From Clostridia bacterium (GTDB taxonomy: Bacteria > Bacillota > Clostridia > Christensenellales > QAND01): a stretch of 64,000 nucleotides of DNA. Below, piece by piece: positions 8,912 through 17,602 of this stretch (position 1 is the first letter of the stretch; each line of letters opens with the position of its first letter). The DNA lies in contig JAFSIR010000002.1 in NCBI GenBank assembly GCA_017439715.1, positions 1 to 64,000 of the forward strand, given 5' to 3'. The notes under the pieces were generated by a model, which was given only the letters and a program-made list of their open reading frames with translations, was not told where the DNA came from and searched no databases. Both the position numbers and the translations under genes were made by a program.

Positions 8912-8945
8912 AAAACAGCGAAAGGAAACTTTCGCTGTTTTTTTT
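8912..8945 (+). terminator. Intrinsic terminator after dnaN
   Basis: AAAACAGCGAAAG pairs with CTTTCGCTGTTTT around a GAAA loop, followed by T residues. Confidence 0.9.
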
Positions 8946-8997
8946 CACCCTTTTGTTTGCGCTCCATATTGTTTAAACAGGGGAAAGGAGCAAAATA

Positions 8998-9447
8998 ATG
9001 AAACGGAAGATCAGGTTTTTACGCGGCACGCCTGGCTTATCAGCCTACGGCGTATGGCTTTCAATGGGCAACCAGGGCAGCGAACAGGCATTTTTTAAAA
9101 GCATGGTGAAAGAGCATTGCTTTGTTGCCGCGCACACGGGCGGACAAACGGTGGAAAAGAACAGCCCTGTGTTGTTATATAAACAAACAGGGACGTGCCC
9201 GGTGGGCCGGTGTTTGGCGGAATACATCATAAACACACAGGAAACAGGCACATTTGCTTTGTTTTTAAAAGATACGGAAATTTTAAACTCCCGTTTTAGC
9301 GGCACGGGCGCGGTGCGCGGCCTGTGCGCGTTTGACAATTTAAACAAACAGAACGAGATTATGTTAAAAAATGTTGGAAACACGTGCAAAACGAGCGGTG
9401 AAAACAATGCTGTTGATGCGCTTTTGCTGCTGCGGTTGATTGATTGA
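8998..9447 (+). CDS. Hypothetical protein with a SAYxxWLxxGNxGSExxF motif
   Basis: I do not recognise the 149-residue protein as a whole. Residues 14-33 (LSAYGVWLSMGNQGSEQAFF) resemble a short motif that recurs in phage tail-fibre and other surface proteins of gut Bacillota. The rest has no domain I can name, no signal peptide and no membrane segment. AAAGGAG lies eight bases before ATG 8998, and the gene sits on the same strand as its neighbours, which supports it being real. It could alternatively be a decayed fragment of a larger surface protein. Confidence 0.5.
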   Translation: MKRKIRFLRGTPGLSAYGVWLSMGNQGSEQAFFKSMVKEHCFVAAHTGGQTVEKNSPVLLYKQTGTCPVGRCLAEYIINTQETGTFALFLKDTEILNSRFSGTGAVRGLCAFDNLNKQNEIMLKNVGNTCKTSGENNAVDALLLLRLID

Positions 9448-9507
9448 CGGGCGAAATAGACAGTGGTATCCTGAGCGTATGATATTATTTTCACAGGAGG
9501 GTTTTGC

Positions 9508-10947
9508 GTGTACGACGTTATTGTGATCGGCGCGGGCGTTATTGGCTGTGCGGTGGCGCAGGCGCTGAGCTTGTATACGGACCATGTATGTGTTGTGGAT
9601 AAAGAAAGTGATTTATCGGAAGGCACAACAAAGGCAAACAGCGCCATTGTGCACGGTGGGTTTGATGCGCTGACGGGCACGAACAAAGCAAAATATAATA
9701 TATTGGGAACAGCAATGTATCCTGCGCTTTCCAAAGCATTGGGGTTTGATTTTAAACAGATTGGTTCTCTGGTACTGTGTTTTTCACAAGAAGAGCGGCC
9801 GAAACTGAACGAGCTTTTACAACGCGGCCTTGAAAACGGGGTGCCCGGCCTTCGCATCGTTGAAAAAGATGAACTAAAAATGATGGAGCCGAACATCAGC
9901 GAAAACGCGGTGGCGGCCCTGTTTGCCCCTTCGGCGGGCATTGTCTGCCCGTATGGATTTTGCCAGGCACTGGCGGAAAACGCGTGTATGAACGGGGCGG
10001 AATTTATATTCAACGCCGCTGTTACAAAAATTGAGAAAAAAGAAAATGGGTTTTTAGTGTGCGCCGGCGAACATGAAATATACGCAAAAGCCGTTGTTAA
10101 CGCGGCGGGCGTGTTTACCGATGAAATTTCAAACATGGCGGGTGGGGAAAACTGCCAAATTTTGCCTCGCCGTGGCGAATATTGTGTGTTTGACAAGGCG
10201 ATGGGCAGCCTTGTGAACCACACAATTTTTCAACTGCCCGGCCCGAAAGGCAAAGGCGTGCTGATTACTCCCACGGTGGACGGCAATCTGCTGGTAGGTC
10301 CCAGCGCGGAAGACACGAACGAAAAAGAAAATTTTGCCACCACCGCTGAGGGGCTGAATATGGTGTTGAACACGGCGGAGCGCAGCATTTGCATGCCTTT
10401 GCCGCGAAGGAAAATAATCACCTCGTTTTGCGGGCTGCGCGCCCACCCACAGGATGATGATTTTCATATCGGGCGGGATAAAAACGTTCCGGGCCTGTAC
10501 CAGGCAATGGGCATTGAAAGCCCGGGCCTGAGCGCAGCTCCGGCGATCGGACAGGCCCTGGCGCAGCAAATCGCAGTGGATCTGGGATTAGCCGAAAAAG
10601 AAAACGCAATAAAAACAAGGAAACCCATCCGCCGCTTCCGCAACATGGATGAAGCGGAACGCCGCGCGGCGATAGAAGAACATAGCGCGTATGGGCAAAT
10701 CGTGTGCCGGTGTGAAACGGTAACGGAGGCGGAAGTGGTCGAAGCGATCCACCGAAAACCGGGCGCTACCACTGTTGACGGGGTGAAACGGCGCACGCGC
10801 AGCGGTATGGGGCGCTGCCAGGGCGGTTTTTGTTTGCCGCGTGTAAGCGAAATTTTGCAACGGGAATTAAACCTTAGCCCGCAGCAGATCACAAAAAAGG
10901 GGCCGGGCAGTGAGATTATCGTTTCCGGAGGCATTGCATGCAAATAA
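9508..10947 (+). CDS. FAD-dependent dehydrogenase, GlpA-like, with BFD-like [2Fe-2S] domain
   Basis: The protein has 479 residues. An N-terminal FAD-binding Rossmann motif (VIGAGVIG, 6-13) and a DAO-type oxidoreductase fold cover about 1-370. A C-terminal BFD-like iron-sulfur domain has cysteines 400, 402, 437 and 442 (CRC and RCQGGFC). This layout matches glycerol-3-phosphate dehydrogenase GlpA-like proteins of Clostridia. The start is GTG 9508 with GGAGGG ahead. It overlaps the next gene by ten bases. With the two following genes it forms the frequent GlpA-like/FAD protein/DUF1667 trio; glycerol 3-phosphate is the likely but unproven substrate. Confidence 0.85.
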   Translation: MYDVIVIGAGVIGCAVAQALSLYTDHVCVVDKESDLSEGTTKANSAIVHGGFDALTGTNKAKYNILGTAMYPALSKALGFDFKQIGSLVLCFSQEERPKLNELLQRGLENGVPGLRIVEKDELKMMEPNISENAVAALFAPSAGIVCPYGFCQALAENACMNGAEFIFNAAVTKIEKKENGFLVCAGEHEIYAKAVVNAAGVFTDEISNMAGGENCQILPRRGEYCVFDKAMGSLVNHTIFQLPGPKGKGVLITPTVDGNLLVGPSAEDTNEKENFATTAEGLNMVLNTAERSICMPLPRRKIITSFCGLRAHPQDDDFHIGRDKNVPGLYQAMGIESPGLSAAPAIGQALAQQIAVDLGLAEKENAIKTRKPIRRFRNMDEAERRAAIEEHSAYGQIVCRCETVTEAEVVEAIHRKPGATTVDGVKRRTRSGMGRCQGGFCLPRVSEILQRELNLSPQQITKKGPGSEIIVSGGIACK

Positions 10948-12185
10948 AGAATTATGACATAGCGGTGATCGGCGGCGGGCCGGCCGGGCTGGCTGCGGCA
11001 GCTGAAGCGTATCGTTCAGGCGCAAAACGGGTGTGTATTTTGGAAAGAGACGACCATTTGGGCGGCATTTTAAACCAATGCATTCATCCCGGTTTTGGGC
11101 TGCACACGTTTAACGAAGAATTAACGGGGCCGGAATATGCCGCCCGATACATACAGGCGTTGGCGGAAACAGGGGTAGACGTATTTTTAAATACGATGGT
11201 GATAGAGCTGAGCGAAAACAGGGAAATACGCGCCATCTCCCGCACAGCGGGGTATATGGAAGTGCGGGCCGGGGCTGTGATCCTCGCCATGGGCTGCCGG
11301 GAGCGGCCGCGCGGCGCGCTGAACATTCCGGGTACGCGGCCGGCTGGCGTTTATTCTGCCGGCACGGCGCAACGACTGATCAACATCGAAGGGCAAATGG
11401 TGGGCCGCGAAGCGGTGATTTTAGGCTCGGGTGATATTGGGCTGATCATGGCGCGGCGGCTGACCTGGCAGGGCGCCAAGGTGCACGCGGTGTGTGAAGT
11501 GATGCCGTATTCCTCCGGGCTTTCGCGCAATGTGGTGCAGTGTTTGAATGATCTTGATATTCCGCTGCTTTTAAGCCACACGGCGATCGAGCTGCACGGC
11601 GAAAAACGGCTGACGGGGGTCACCGTTGCCAAAGTGGATGAAAACATGGCGCCTATCCCCGGCACGGAGCAATATTTTGCCTGCGATACGCTGCTGTGTT
11701 CCGTGGGCCTGATCCCGGAAAACGAGCTGAGCGAGCAAACGGGCCTGATTATGGATAAAGTGACCAACGGCCCGAAGGTGAATGATAAATTAATGACGGG
11801 GATAAACGGCATTTTTGCCTGCGGCAATGTGCTGCACGTGCATGATCTTGTGGATCATGTGAGCGAAGAAGCGGCGCGGGCGGGCCGGGAAGCGGCCGCC
11901 TATATAAAAAATCAGCCGCAAATGGAAGCGGGCGTGCCCCTTGTTCCGGGCGCGGGCGTGAGATATACCGTGCCGCAAACAAGCCTTGGCGGGGAAAACA
12001 CGGTGCGTTTCCGCGTTCAGGCGCCGATGCAGCGCGTGCGCGTGCAGGCCGTTCAGCAGAACGAGCTGATTTATGACAAGCCGCGCCTGATCGTTACCCC
12101 CGGCGAAATGGAAACCGTGCAATGCTGTATCGACCCGGCCAAAGGACCGGTGGAAATCCGCATCGTGGAGGGGAAACGGGCATGA
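10938..12185 (+). CDS. NAD(P)/FAD-dependent oxidoreductase of the GlpA-like trio
   Basis: This 415-residue flavoprotein has an N-terminal dinucleotide-binding motif (VIGGGPAGLAAAAEA), a second Rossmann motif (LGSGDIGLIMARRL, near residue 160) for a nicotinamide cofactor and a C-terminal FAD motif (GINGIFACGNVLHVHDLVD). It belongs to the pyridine nucleotide-disulfide reductase-like group but lacks the redox CxxxxC pair. It probably passes electrons between the upstream dehydrogenase and NAD(P). It overlaps both neighbours (ten and four bases), so the three proteins are likely a complex. Confidence 0.85.
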   Translation: MQIKNYDIAVIGGGPAGLAAAAEAYRSGAKRVCILERDDHLGGILNQCIHPGFGLHTFNEELTGPEYAARYIQALAETGVDVFLNTMVIELSENREIRAISRTAGYMEVRAGAVILAMGCRERPRGALNIPGTRPAGVYSAGTAQRLINIEGQMVGREAVILGSGDIGLIMARRLTWQGAKVHAVCEVMPYSSGLSRNVVQCLNDLDIPLLLSHTAIELHGEKRLTGVTVAKVDENMAPIPGTEQYFACDTLLCSVGLIPENELSEQTGLIMDKVTNGPKVNDKLMTGINGIFACGNVLHVHDLVDHVSEEAARAGREAAAYIKNQPQMEAGVPLVPGAGVRYTVPQTSLGGENTVRFRVQAPMQRVRVQAVQQNELIYDKPRLIVTPGEMETVQCCIDPAKGPVEIRIVEGKRA

Positions 12186-12538
12186 AACAGAAAATTTTGT
12201 GTGTGCGCTGCCCGGTAGGCTGCCGGTTGACTGTGGAGTTAAAAGATAAAACCGTTGTGTCCGTAACGGGCAACCAATGCAGAAACGGGGCGGAATATGC
12301 CAAAAGCGAATGCACGGCCCCGGTGCGCACGCTGACAACGCTGGTTAAAAGCCAAAGCGGGCCCATCCCCGTGCCGGTGCGCACGGATATTGCCATCCCG
12401 AAAAACCTGATTGCCCCCTGCCTTGCGCTGATCGGAAACATCGTTGCGCCGGCCGGCACAAAGCAGGGAGACGTTTTGGTAGCGAACGCGCTGGACACGG
12501 GGGCAAACATCGTGGCCACGCGGGATGATTGGAACTGA
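12182..12538 (+). CDS. DUF1667 cysteine-rich protein
   Basis: The 118-residue protein has cysteines 7, 10 and 14 in CVRCPVGC, with further cysteines at 33 and 44; such spacing suggests a metal or iron-sulfur centre. DUF1667 proteins are almost always encoded directly after the GlpA-like and FAD-oxidoreductase pair, as here, where the start ATG overlaps the previous stop (ATGA). It may act as the small electron-transfer subunit. The biochemical role is not established to my knowledge. Confidence 0.85.
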   Translation: MKQKILCVRCPVGCRLTVELKDKTVVSVTGNQCRNGAEYAKSECTAPVRTLTTLVKSQSGPIPVPVRTDIAIPKNLIAPCLALIGNIVAPAGTKQGDVLVANALDTGANIVATRDDWN

Positions 12539-12548
12539 CGGGAGAAAG

Positions 12549-13439
12549 ATGAAAAAAGGGATATGCATAGCGGCGCTTTTGCTGGTCGCGCTGGCGGCGA
12601 TCGCCGGCTGCAAACGGCAAACCACGGCGCCTGCGCCAACACCAACCTTTGTTTTTACGGAAAACAGGCAAACGATGATGGCCGCTTTCAGCGCTCCTGT
12701 GTGGGCAGAGCCGGAGTATGGCGCTGAGCGGCTGGGTGCCCTTACAAAAGGAGAAACAGTGCAGGTGCTGGGGCAGTGCGAACAAACAGGCTGGTATAAA
12801 ATTCAGCTGTTAACGGGCCCTGCCTATGTAAGCCAGGACGCACTTGTGCCGGAACAAAGCCGCGTGTTTGCCCTGCAGGCCGCAAACAATACAGAACAGA
12901 TCATCACCGTGCTGGTCAATGACACGGGCGCGGAGCTTTCGATGCATGTTAGGGAAAACGGGCTGTGGCGGTTGGCGTTAGCAACGCCCGCTAAGATTGG
13001 CCAAAACGGGCTGGGCAAAACCAAAGAGGGCGACAGAAAAACGCCCGCTGGGCAATACGGGTTTACGCATGCTTTTGGCTGCGCGCCGGATCCGGGCACG
13101 GTGCTGCCCTATCTTCAGGTTGACAGCACCTATTATTGGGTGGACGACAGCAAATCGAAATACTATAACCAACTGGTGACCACGCAGACCGTGAAAAAGG
13201 ATTGGCGCTCGGCCGAGCGCATCGCAAACAGCACGGAAGCGTATACATATGTGCTGGCGATCGATTATAACAGCGCGTGTGAGCCGGGGGTCGGCTCGGC
13301 AATTTTCCTGCACTGCCTGCCCACAAGCGGGGCCGGGTGCATCGCGATCGACAAAACGATGATGGAAACCGTGATAAAAACCGTTCAGCCGGGTTGCGTG
13401 CTGATCATAGACTATGAAGAAAACCTGATGAATTATTAA
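12549..13439 (+). CDS. Lipoprotein with SH3-like and L,D-transpeptidase (YkuD-like) domains
   Basis: The 296-residue protein starts with a lipoprotein signal (MKKGICIAALLLVALAAIAGC; Cys is the lipidation site), so it should sit on the outer face of the membrane. Residues of about 45-110 look like an SH3-type domain. The C-terminal half has the YkuD-like active-site pattern with IFLHCLP followed by SGAGCIAI, containing the catalytic His and Cys. Such enzymes cross-link or trim peptidoglycan. I start it at ATG 12549, seven bases after GGAG; an earlier in-frame ATG lies inside the DUF1667 gene. A terminator follows. Confidence 0.8.
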   Translation: MKKGICIAALLLVALAAIAGCKRQTTAPAPTPTFVFTENRQTMMAAFSAPVWAEPEYGAERLGALTKGETVQVLGQCEQTGWYKIQLLTGPAYVSQDALVPEQSRVFALQAANNTEQIITVLVNDTGAELSMHVRENGLWRLALATPAKIGQNGLGKTKEGDRKTPAGQYGFTHAFGCAPDPGTVLPYLQVDSTYYWVDDSKSKYYNQLVTTQTVKKDWRSAERIANSTEAYTYVLAIDYNSACEPGVGSAIFLHCLPTSGAGCIAIDKTMMETVIKTVQPGCVLIIDYEENLMNY

Positions 13440-13441
13440 AC

Positions 13442-13471
13442 AAAAAAGCGAGGAGGTTTCCTCGCTTTTTG
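13442..13471. terminator. Bidirectional terminator between convergent genes
   Basis: AAAAAGCGAGGA and TTCCTCGCTTTTT form a hairpin with A and T tracts on either side, so it can end both the lipoprotein gene (+) and the binding-protein gene (-). Confidence 0.85.
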
Positions 13472-13477
13472 GGCCTT

Positions 13478-14311
13478 TTATCGAATCGAATCATCCGGCT
13501 GCACAGGGGGAGCGGTGGGCGCGAGCGTGAAGAACCGCTGTTCATCGCCTTCTTTATACTGGCTGATCAGGCTGATCGCGTCCTGCCCCATCAACCATGA
13601 GCAGAGCTGCTGGCCCTGTTTGTTTTTCTTGGGATCAAAGGGCGACAAAACGGAAAACGTGTCTGTCATGCCGTCCTGCGAATCGAGGAGAGACGTAATG
13701 TTTGTCATCTGCGGGCCGTATTCTTTCCAGGCGGCGCGAGAAATGAGCGCGTACGCCTGCTGCTGGTTGGCCATGGTCAAAAGCGCCTGGCCCTGATCGG
13801 ACGCGTAAAGGCACAGGTCCGCATCAAACTCATAAGCCGAGCGGGCTTTGAGGATACCGGCGCGGATGCCGAGCGACGAGGTGGGCGGCGCGGAAACGAA
13901 GGCGAACCCCGTCATATTAATGTGCTTGATGATGTCGCTGGCAGAATAGTCTTTGAGGTATTTTACACTGGCCGGGTCGCGCTTGGGGCCAACGAACACC
14001 AGCGTGTCATAAAACACATCCGCGCCCATAAACTCGGCGGAAGCAAGGCGGTCGCTCAAGTCGAGGTTGGCGCCGAGCAGCACTTCAAAATCGCCTTTCG
14101 CCAGCGCTTTTTCAAAATCGGCGTATTCCAGCGCCTCGATCTCCACTTCAACGCCGGTGGCCTGTGTATACGCGCTTATCAGCTGCGGCAGCAGCGGCGA
14201 ATGGGCAAACCCTTCGCTTACCGTGAGCGTAACACTTTTATTTCCGCAGCCTGCCACGAGGGTGACCAGACACAAAAGGGCCAACAGCAGGCACAGACAC
14301 CGTTTTTTCAT
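13478..14311 (-). CDS. Extracellular substrate-binding lipoprotein, tungstate/molybdate-binding-like
   Basis: The 277-residue protein has a lipoprotein signal (MKKRCLCLLLALLCLVTLVAGC). The mature part looks like the anion-binding class of periplasmic binding proteins (TupA/WtpA/ModA): it contains SPLLPQLISAYTQATGVEVEIEALEY, a DFEVLLGA stretch and DTLVFVGPKRDPASVK. The start at 14311 follows GGGAGG; an upstream in-frame ATG has no binding site. No ABC permease or ATPase gene is next to it, so it would need partners elsewhere or act as an orphan receptor. The ligand is inferred only from fold resemblance. Confidence 0.7.
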   Translation of the reverse strand: MKKRCLCLLLALLCLVTLVAGCGNKSVTLTVSEGFAHSPLLPQLISAYTQATGVEVEIEALEYADFEKALAKGDFEVLLGANLDLSDRLASAEFMGADVFYDTLVFVGPKRDPASVKYLKDYSASDIIKHINMTGFAFVSAPPTSSLGIRAGILKARSAYEFDADLCLYASDQGQALLTMANQQQAYALISRAAWKEYGPQMTNITSLLDSQDGMTDTFSVLSPFDPKKNKQGQQLCSWLMGQDAISLISQYKEGDEQRFFTLAPTAPPVQPDDSIR

Positions 14312-14428
14312 AAAAACCTCCCGTTTGATAAACAAGATATGTTCAGTATACCATATTTCCGTAAAAAATCACGCAGTGAGCAGAAATGTGATATACTGAA
14401 TAGCAAGATGTATCCGGGAGGCGTAAAA

Positions 14429-15601
14429 ATGGAAAAAGAAACAAAGGCTTTGGCCGCACACCGCGCATGGCAGGGCAAGATTGAGATCATCAGCCGTGCG
14501 CCGATCAACACAAAAGAGGATTTGACTGTGGCATACACGCCCGGTGTGGCGGAACCATGCCTGAAAATAAAAGAGGATATCACACAAAGCTATACCTATA
14601 CGCGGCGGGGCAATCTTGTGGCCGTTGTAACAGACGGAACGGCGGTGCTGGGCCTGGGCGACATCGGCCCCGAAGCGGGCATGCCCGTGATGGAAGGCAA
14701 ATGCGCGCTGTTTAAGGCGCTGGGCGATGTTGATGCGTTCCCGCTGTGCATTCGCAGCAAGGAAGTGGACGAGATTGTGAACACCGTTGCGATGATCGCC
14801 GGCAGCTTTGGCGGCATCAACCTGGAAGATATCGGTGCACCGCGCTGCTTTGAGGTGGAGCGCAGGCTGCAGGAAAAACTGGATATCCCCGTGTTTCATG
14901 ATGATCAGCACGGCACGGCCGTTGTGGTGCTGGCCGCGGCGCTCAACGCCCTTAAGATTGTGAACAAAAAACTGGAAGACATCAACGTTGTGTTCTCCGG
15001 CGCCGGTGCGGCGGGCATTGCCATTGCAAGGCTGCTTCACAGCGCGGGCATGAAACACTTTATCATGACGGATATTGAAGGCACGGTATACCGCGGCCGC
15101 CCCGGCATGAGCGCTGATCTGGCCGCCATGGCGGAAATTTCCAACGAAGAGATGCTCAAGAGCACCCTTAAAGATGCGATCGTGGGGGCCGACCTGTTTA
15201 TCGGCGTGTCCGCGCCCGGCCTTGTAACGGAAGAAATGATCCAATCGATGGCCAAAGACCCCATTGTGTTTGCAATGGCGAACCCCACGCCGGAAATCAT
15301 GCCCGACAAAGCCCGCGAAGCGGGCGCGGCTGTGGCCGGCTCCGGGCGCAGCGATTTCCCGAACCAGATTAACAACCTGCTGGTGTTCCCCGGCATTTTC
15401 CGCGGGGCGCTGGATGTGCGCGCCAGCCGCATCAACGAGGAAATGAAAGTGGCCGCTGCCAAAGCCATTGCCGGCATGGTGAGCGAAGAAGAACTGTGTG
15501 CTGACTATATCATCCCCGACGCGCTGAACAAAGCTGTTGTGCCCGCGGTGGCCAAAGCAGTGGCCGAGGCGGCCCGGCAGACCGGCGTTGCGCGCCTGTA
15601 A
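14429..15601 (+). CDS. Malic enzyme, NAD(P)-dependent (oxaloacetate-decarboxylating)
   Basis: It converts L-malate to pyruvate and CO2 with reduction of NAD(P). The protein has 390 residues, the short bacterial form without a phosphotransacetylase domain. Family stretches include AYTPGVAEPCLKI, VTDGTAVLGLGDIGPEAGMPVMEGK, the metal-binding DDQHGTAVVVLAA and the Rossmann loop VFSGAGAAGIAIA. The ATG at 14429 follows GGGAGG (14416-14421); upstream in-frame starts lack such a site. The LarA-family gene starts 20 bases downstream and is probably co-transcribed, suggesting a shared role in malate use. Confidence 0.93.
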   Translation: MEKETKALAAHRAWQGKIEIISRAPINTKEDLTVAYTPGVAEPCLKIKEDITQSYTYTRRGNLVAVVTDGTAVLGLGDIGPEAGMPVMEGKCALFKALGDVDAFPLCIRSKEVDEIVNTVAMIAGSFGGINLEDIGAPRCFEVERRLQEKLDIPVFHDDQHGTAVVVLAAALNALKIVNKKLEDINVVFSGAGAAGIAIARLLHSAGMKHFIMTDIEGTVYRGRPGMSADLAAMAEISNEEMLKSTLKDAIVGADLFIGVSAPGLVTEEMIQSMAKDPIVFAMANPTPEIMPDKAREAGAAVAGSGRSDFPNQINNLLVFPGIFRGALDVRASRINEEMKVAAAKAIAGMVSEEELCADYIIPDALNKAVVPAVAKAVAEAARQTGVARL

Positions 15602-15621
15602 AACAAACTGGAGGACAGAAA

Positions 15622-16872
15622 ATGAAATACGAGCTTGGATTTGGTAAACAAGTGGTTGAAGTGCAGATCCCCGAAAAGAATGCGCAGCGCGAGCTGCTGC
15701 CCAACCCCGTGCCCCACGGCGTGGGCGGCATGGAAGAAGTGCGCCGCGCCCTGCAGGAGCCGATCGGCGCCCCGCTGCTGAAAGACACCGTAAAACCCGG
15801 CCAGAAGATCGTGATCGTGACGAGCGATATCACCCGCCCCATCCCGAGTTATCAGGTGCTCCCGCCCGTGCTGGATGAGTTGGCGGCCGCCGGCATCCCG
15901 GACAGCGACATCACCATTGTGCTGGCGCTGGGCAGCCATCGCGCACACACGGAAGAAGAAAAACGCCGCCTTGTGGGCGATGCGGTGTATGATCGAATCA
16001 CGTGCATCGACAGCGATATGGATAAATGTGTGCAGGTGGGCACCACGCCGGATGGCACGCCGGTGGATATGTTTGAGCCGGTGGTGAACGCGGACGTGCG
16101 CATCCTGCTGGGCAACATTGAGTTTCACTGGTTCGTGGGCTATTCGGGCGGCGCGAAAGCGTTGATGCCGGGCGTGTCCAGTAAGCGGGCCATTCAGTAT
16201 AACCATCGCCGCATGGTGTTGCCCGAATCGTGCGCAGGGGCGCTGGAAACCAACCCCGTTCGCATGGATATTGAAGCCATTTTGCCGTTTATCAAAGCGG
16301 ATTATATTGTGAACGTTGTGCTGGACGAGCATAAAAACATTGTGCATTGCGTGGCGGGCGATGTGATTGAGGCCCACCGCGTGGGCTGCAAGCTGCTTGA
16401 CGCCATGTATGCCGTGAAGATCGACAGCCTGTCTGACTGCGTTGTTGTGTCTCAGGGCGGCGCGCCCAAAGACATGAATGTGTATCAGGCGCAGAAAGCG
16501 CTGGACAATGCCCGCCACGCCGTTCGCCAGGGCGGCACGATCGTGTGGGTGTGCAGCTGCGCCGAAGGATATGGCTCTGCCAGCTTTGAAAGATGGCTCA
16601 AAACGTATGGCGATCCGGCGGACTGCATCAAAGCCATTCATGAAAACTTTGAGCTGGGCGGCCATAAAGCGGCCGGCATCGCCATCACCGCGCAGAAAGC
16701 CCGCATCCTGTTTGTGAACGAGCTGGATGATACCACCACCCGTACCGTGTACGCCACGCCCATGGCTTCGGCACAGGCGGCGGTGGATTTGGTGCTGAGT
16801 GAAACGCCCAACGCCTCCTTCCTCGTGATGCCGTACGGCGGCAGCACGCTGCCCAAGCTGGATATGGAATAA
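15622..16872 (+). CDS. LarA-family nickel-dependent 2-hydroxyacid racemase
   Basis: LarA uses a nickel pincer cofactor attached to a lysine to racemise 2-hydroxyacids. The 416-residue protein retains residues matching the Lactiplantibacillus enzyme: Asp69 and Arg72 (SDITR), His106 (GSHR), His169 and Lys179 (FHWFVGYSGGAKALMPG, the cofactor lysine) and SQGGAPKDMNVYQAQKA. No cofactor-making larB, larC or larE genes are in the window. The family includes lactate, malate and other racemases; the adjacent malic enzyme makes malate the most attractive substrate, which is inference. Confidence 0.85.
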   Translation: MKYELGFGKQVVEVQIPEKNAQRELLPNPVPHGVGGMEEVRRALQEPIGAPLLKDTVKPGQKIVIVTSDITRPIPSYQVLPPVLDELAAAGIPDSDITIVLALGSHRAHTEEEKRRLVGDAVYDRITCIDSDMDKCVQVGTTPDGTPVDMFEPVVNADVRILLGNIEFHWFVGYSGGAKALMPGVSSKRAIQYNHRRMVLPESCAGALETNPVRMDIEAILPFIKADYIVNVVLDEHKNIVHCVAGDVIEAHRVGCKLLDAMYAVKIDSLSDCVVVSQGGAPKDMNVYQAQKALDNARHAVRQGGTIVWVCSCAEGYGSASFERWLKTYGDPADCIKAIHENFELGGHKAAGIAITAQKARILFVNELDDTTTRTVYATPMASAQAAVDLVLSETPNASFLVMPYGGSTLPKLDME

Positions 16873-16883
16873 AAAACAGCATC

Positions 16884-16914
16884 AAAAAAGCAGCCCATCG
16901 GGCTGCTTTTTATT
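16884..16914. terminator. Bidirectional terminator between the racemase and HAD genes
   Basis: AAAAAAGCAGCCC and GGGCTGCTTTTT pair around a short loop. It can serve both the + strand racemase gene and the minus-strand HAD gene, whose stop codon it overlaps slightly. Confidence 0.8.
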
Positions 16915-17602
16915 TGACAAGATCAACAACGGGCAAAAGCGTTTCGAAGCGGTAGTCGGCCCGGGAGGGGGCCGTGTTATGCACCTGCACGGCCGTCATC
17001 CCCGCGCGCAGGGCGCCTTCGATATCGGCCGATGGGTTATCGCCCACCATAAGGCAGCGCTCCGGGCTGCCGGCAAGCTGCCGGGCAAACCGAAAGATCT
17101 CGGGGCGGGGTTTGTCCAGCCCCACCGCGCCCGACACCACTACGCCGCGAAAATACTTGAGCAGGCCCAGCGCCTGCAGCACGAAGGGAAGCTCCGGGTA
17201 ATTGTTGCTAAGGATATAGTTTTTGGCGCCCCGGTCGAGGCAGGCCTGCAGGGCCTCCTCCGCATCGGGAAACACGGCGTACAGGCCGGGGTCAAGCAGC
17301 AGCGGGCGCACCAGAACCGCGGCTTCCTGTGCCGTTTTTTCAGGCACGAGAGAAGAAAACACGTTTATAAAATGCCGGTTCATATACTGCCAGAAAGCGG
17401 CGCCCGTAAACGCACGGTTGTCCTGATCCGGCACGCTCCAGGGGAAGGCAGGGCCATTGTGCCGGCGCAGGCGCGACAATTCCTCCTGCGCAATTGAAAC
17501 GGTAGGATCAACAGATAACAGCGCCTGATGCATTACACGCGTCCACAGCTGGGGTGAATAGGTCAGCGTGCCGTCAAAATCCCAAAAAACAGCCGTTCTC
17601 AA
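16910..17602 (-). CDS. HAD-superfamily hydrolase
   Basis: The 230-residue protein has motif I FWDFDGTL near the N-terminus, a serine in the motif II segment YILSNNYPEL, the motif III lysine in DKPRPEIF, and motif IV GDNPSADIEGA. It is a probable phosphatase of the Gph/YjjG-like branch with an alpha-helical cap. Its ATG overlaps the recF stop by four bases (ATGA), so it is translated together with recF. The substrate cannot be told; an overflow nucleotide or sugar phosphate is typical for the family. Confidence 0.85.
   Translation of the reverse strand: MRTAVFWDFDGTLTYSPQLWTRVMHQALLSVDPTVSIAQEELSRLRRHNGPAFPWSVPDQDNRAFTGAAFWQYMNRHFINVFSSLVPEKTAQEAAVLVRPLLLDPGLYAVFPDAEEALQACLDRGAKNYILSNNYPELPFVLQALGLLKYFRGVVVSGAVGLDKPRPEIFRFARQLAGSPERCLMVGDNPSADIEGALRAGMTAVQVHNTAPSRADYRFETLLPVVDLVK

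Noticed and set aside
13922-14428. N-terminal extension of malic enzyme into the opposite-strand lipoprotein gene
   Set aside because: The extension is antisense to the binding lipoprotein; the family start and a good ribosome site are at 14429.
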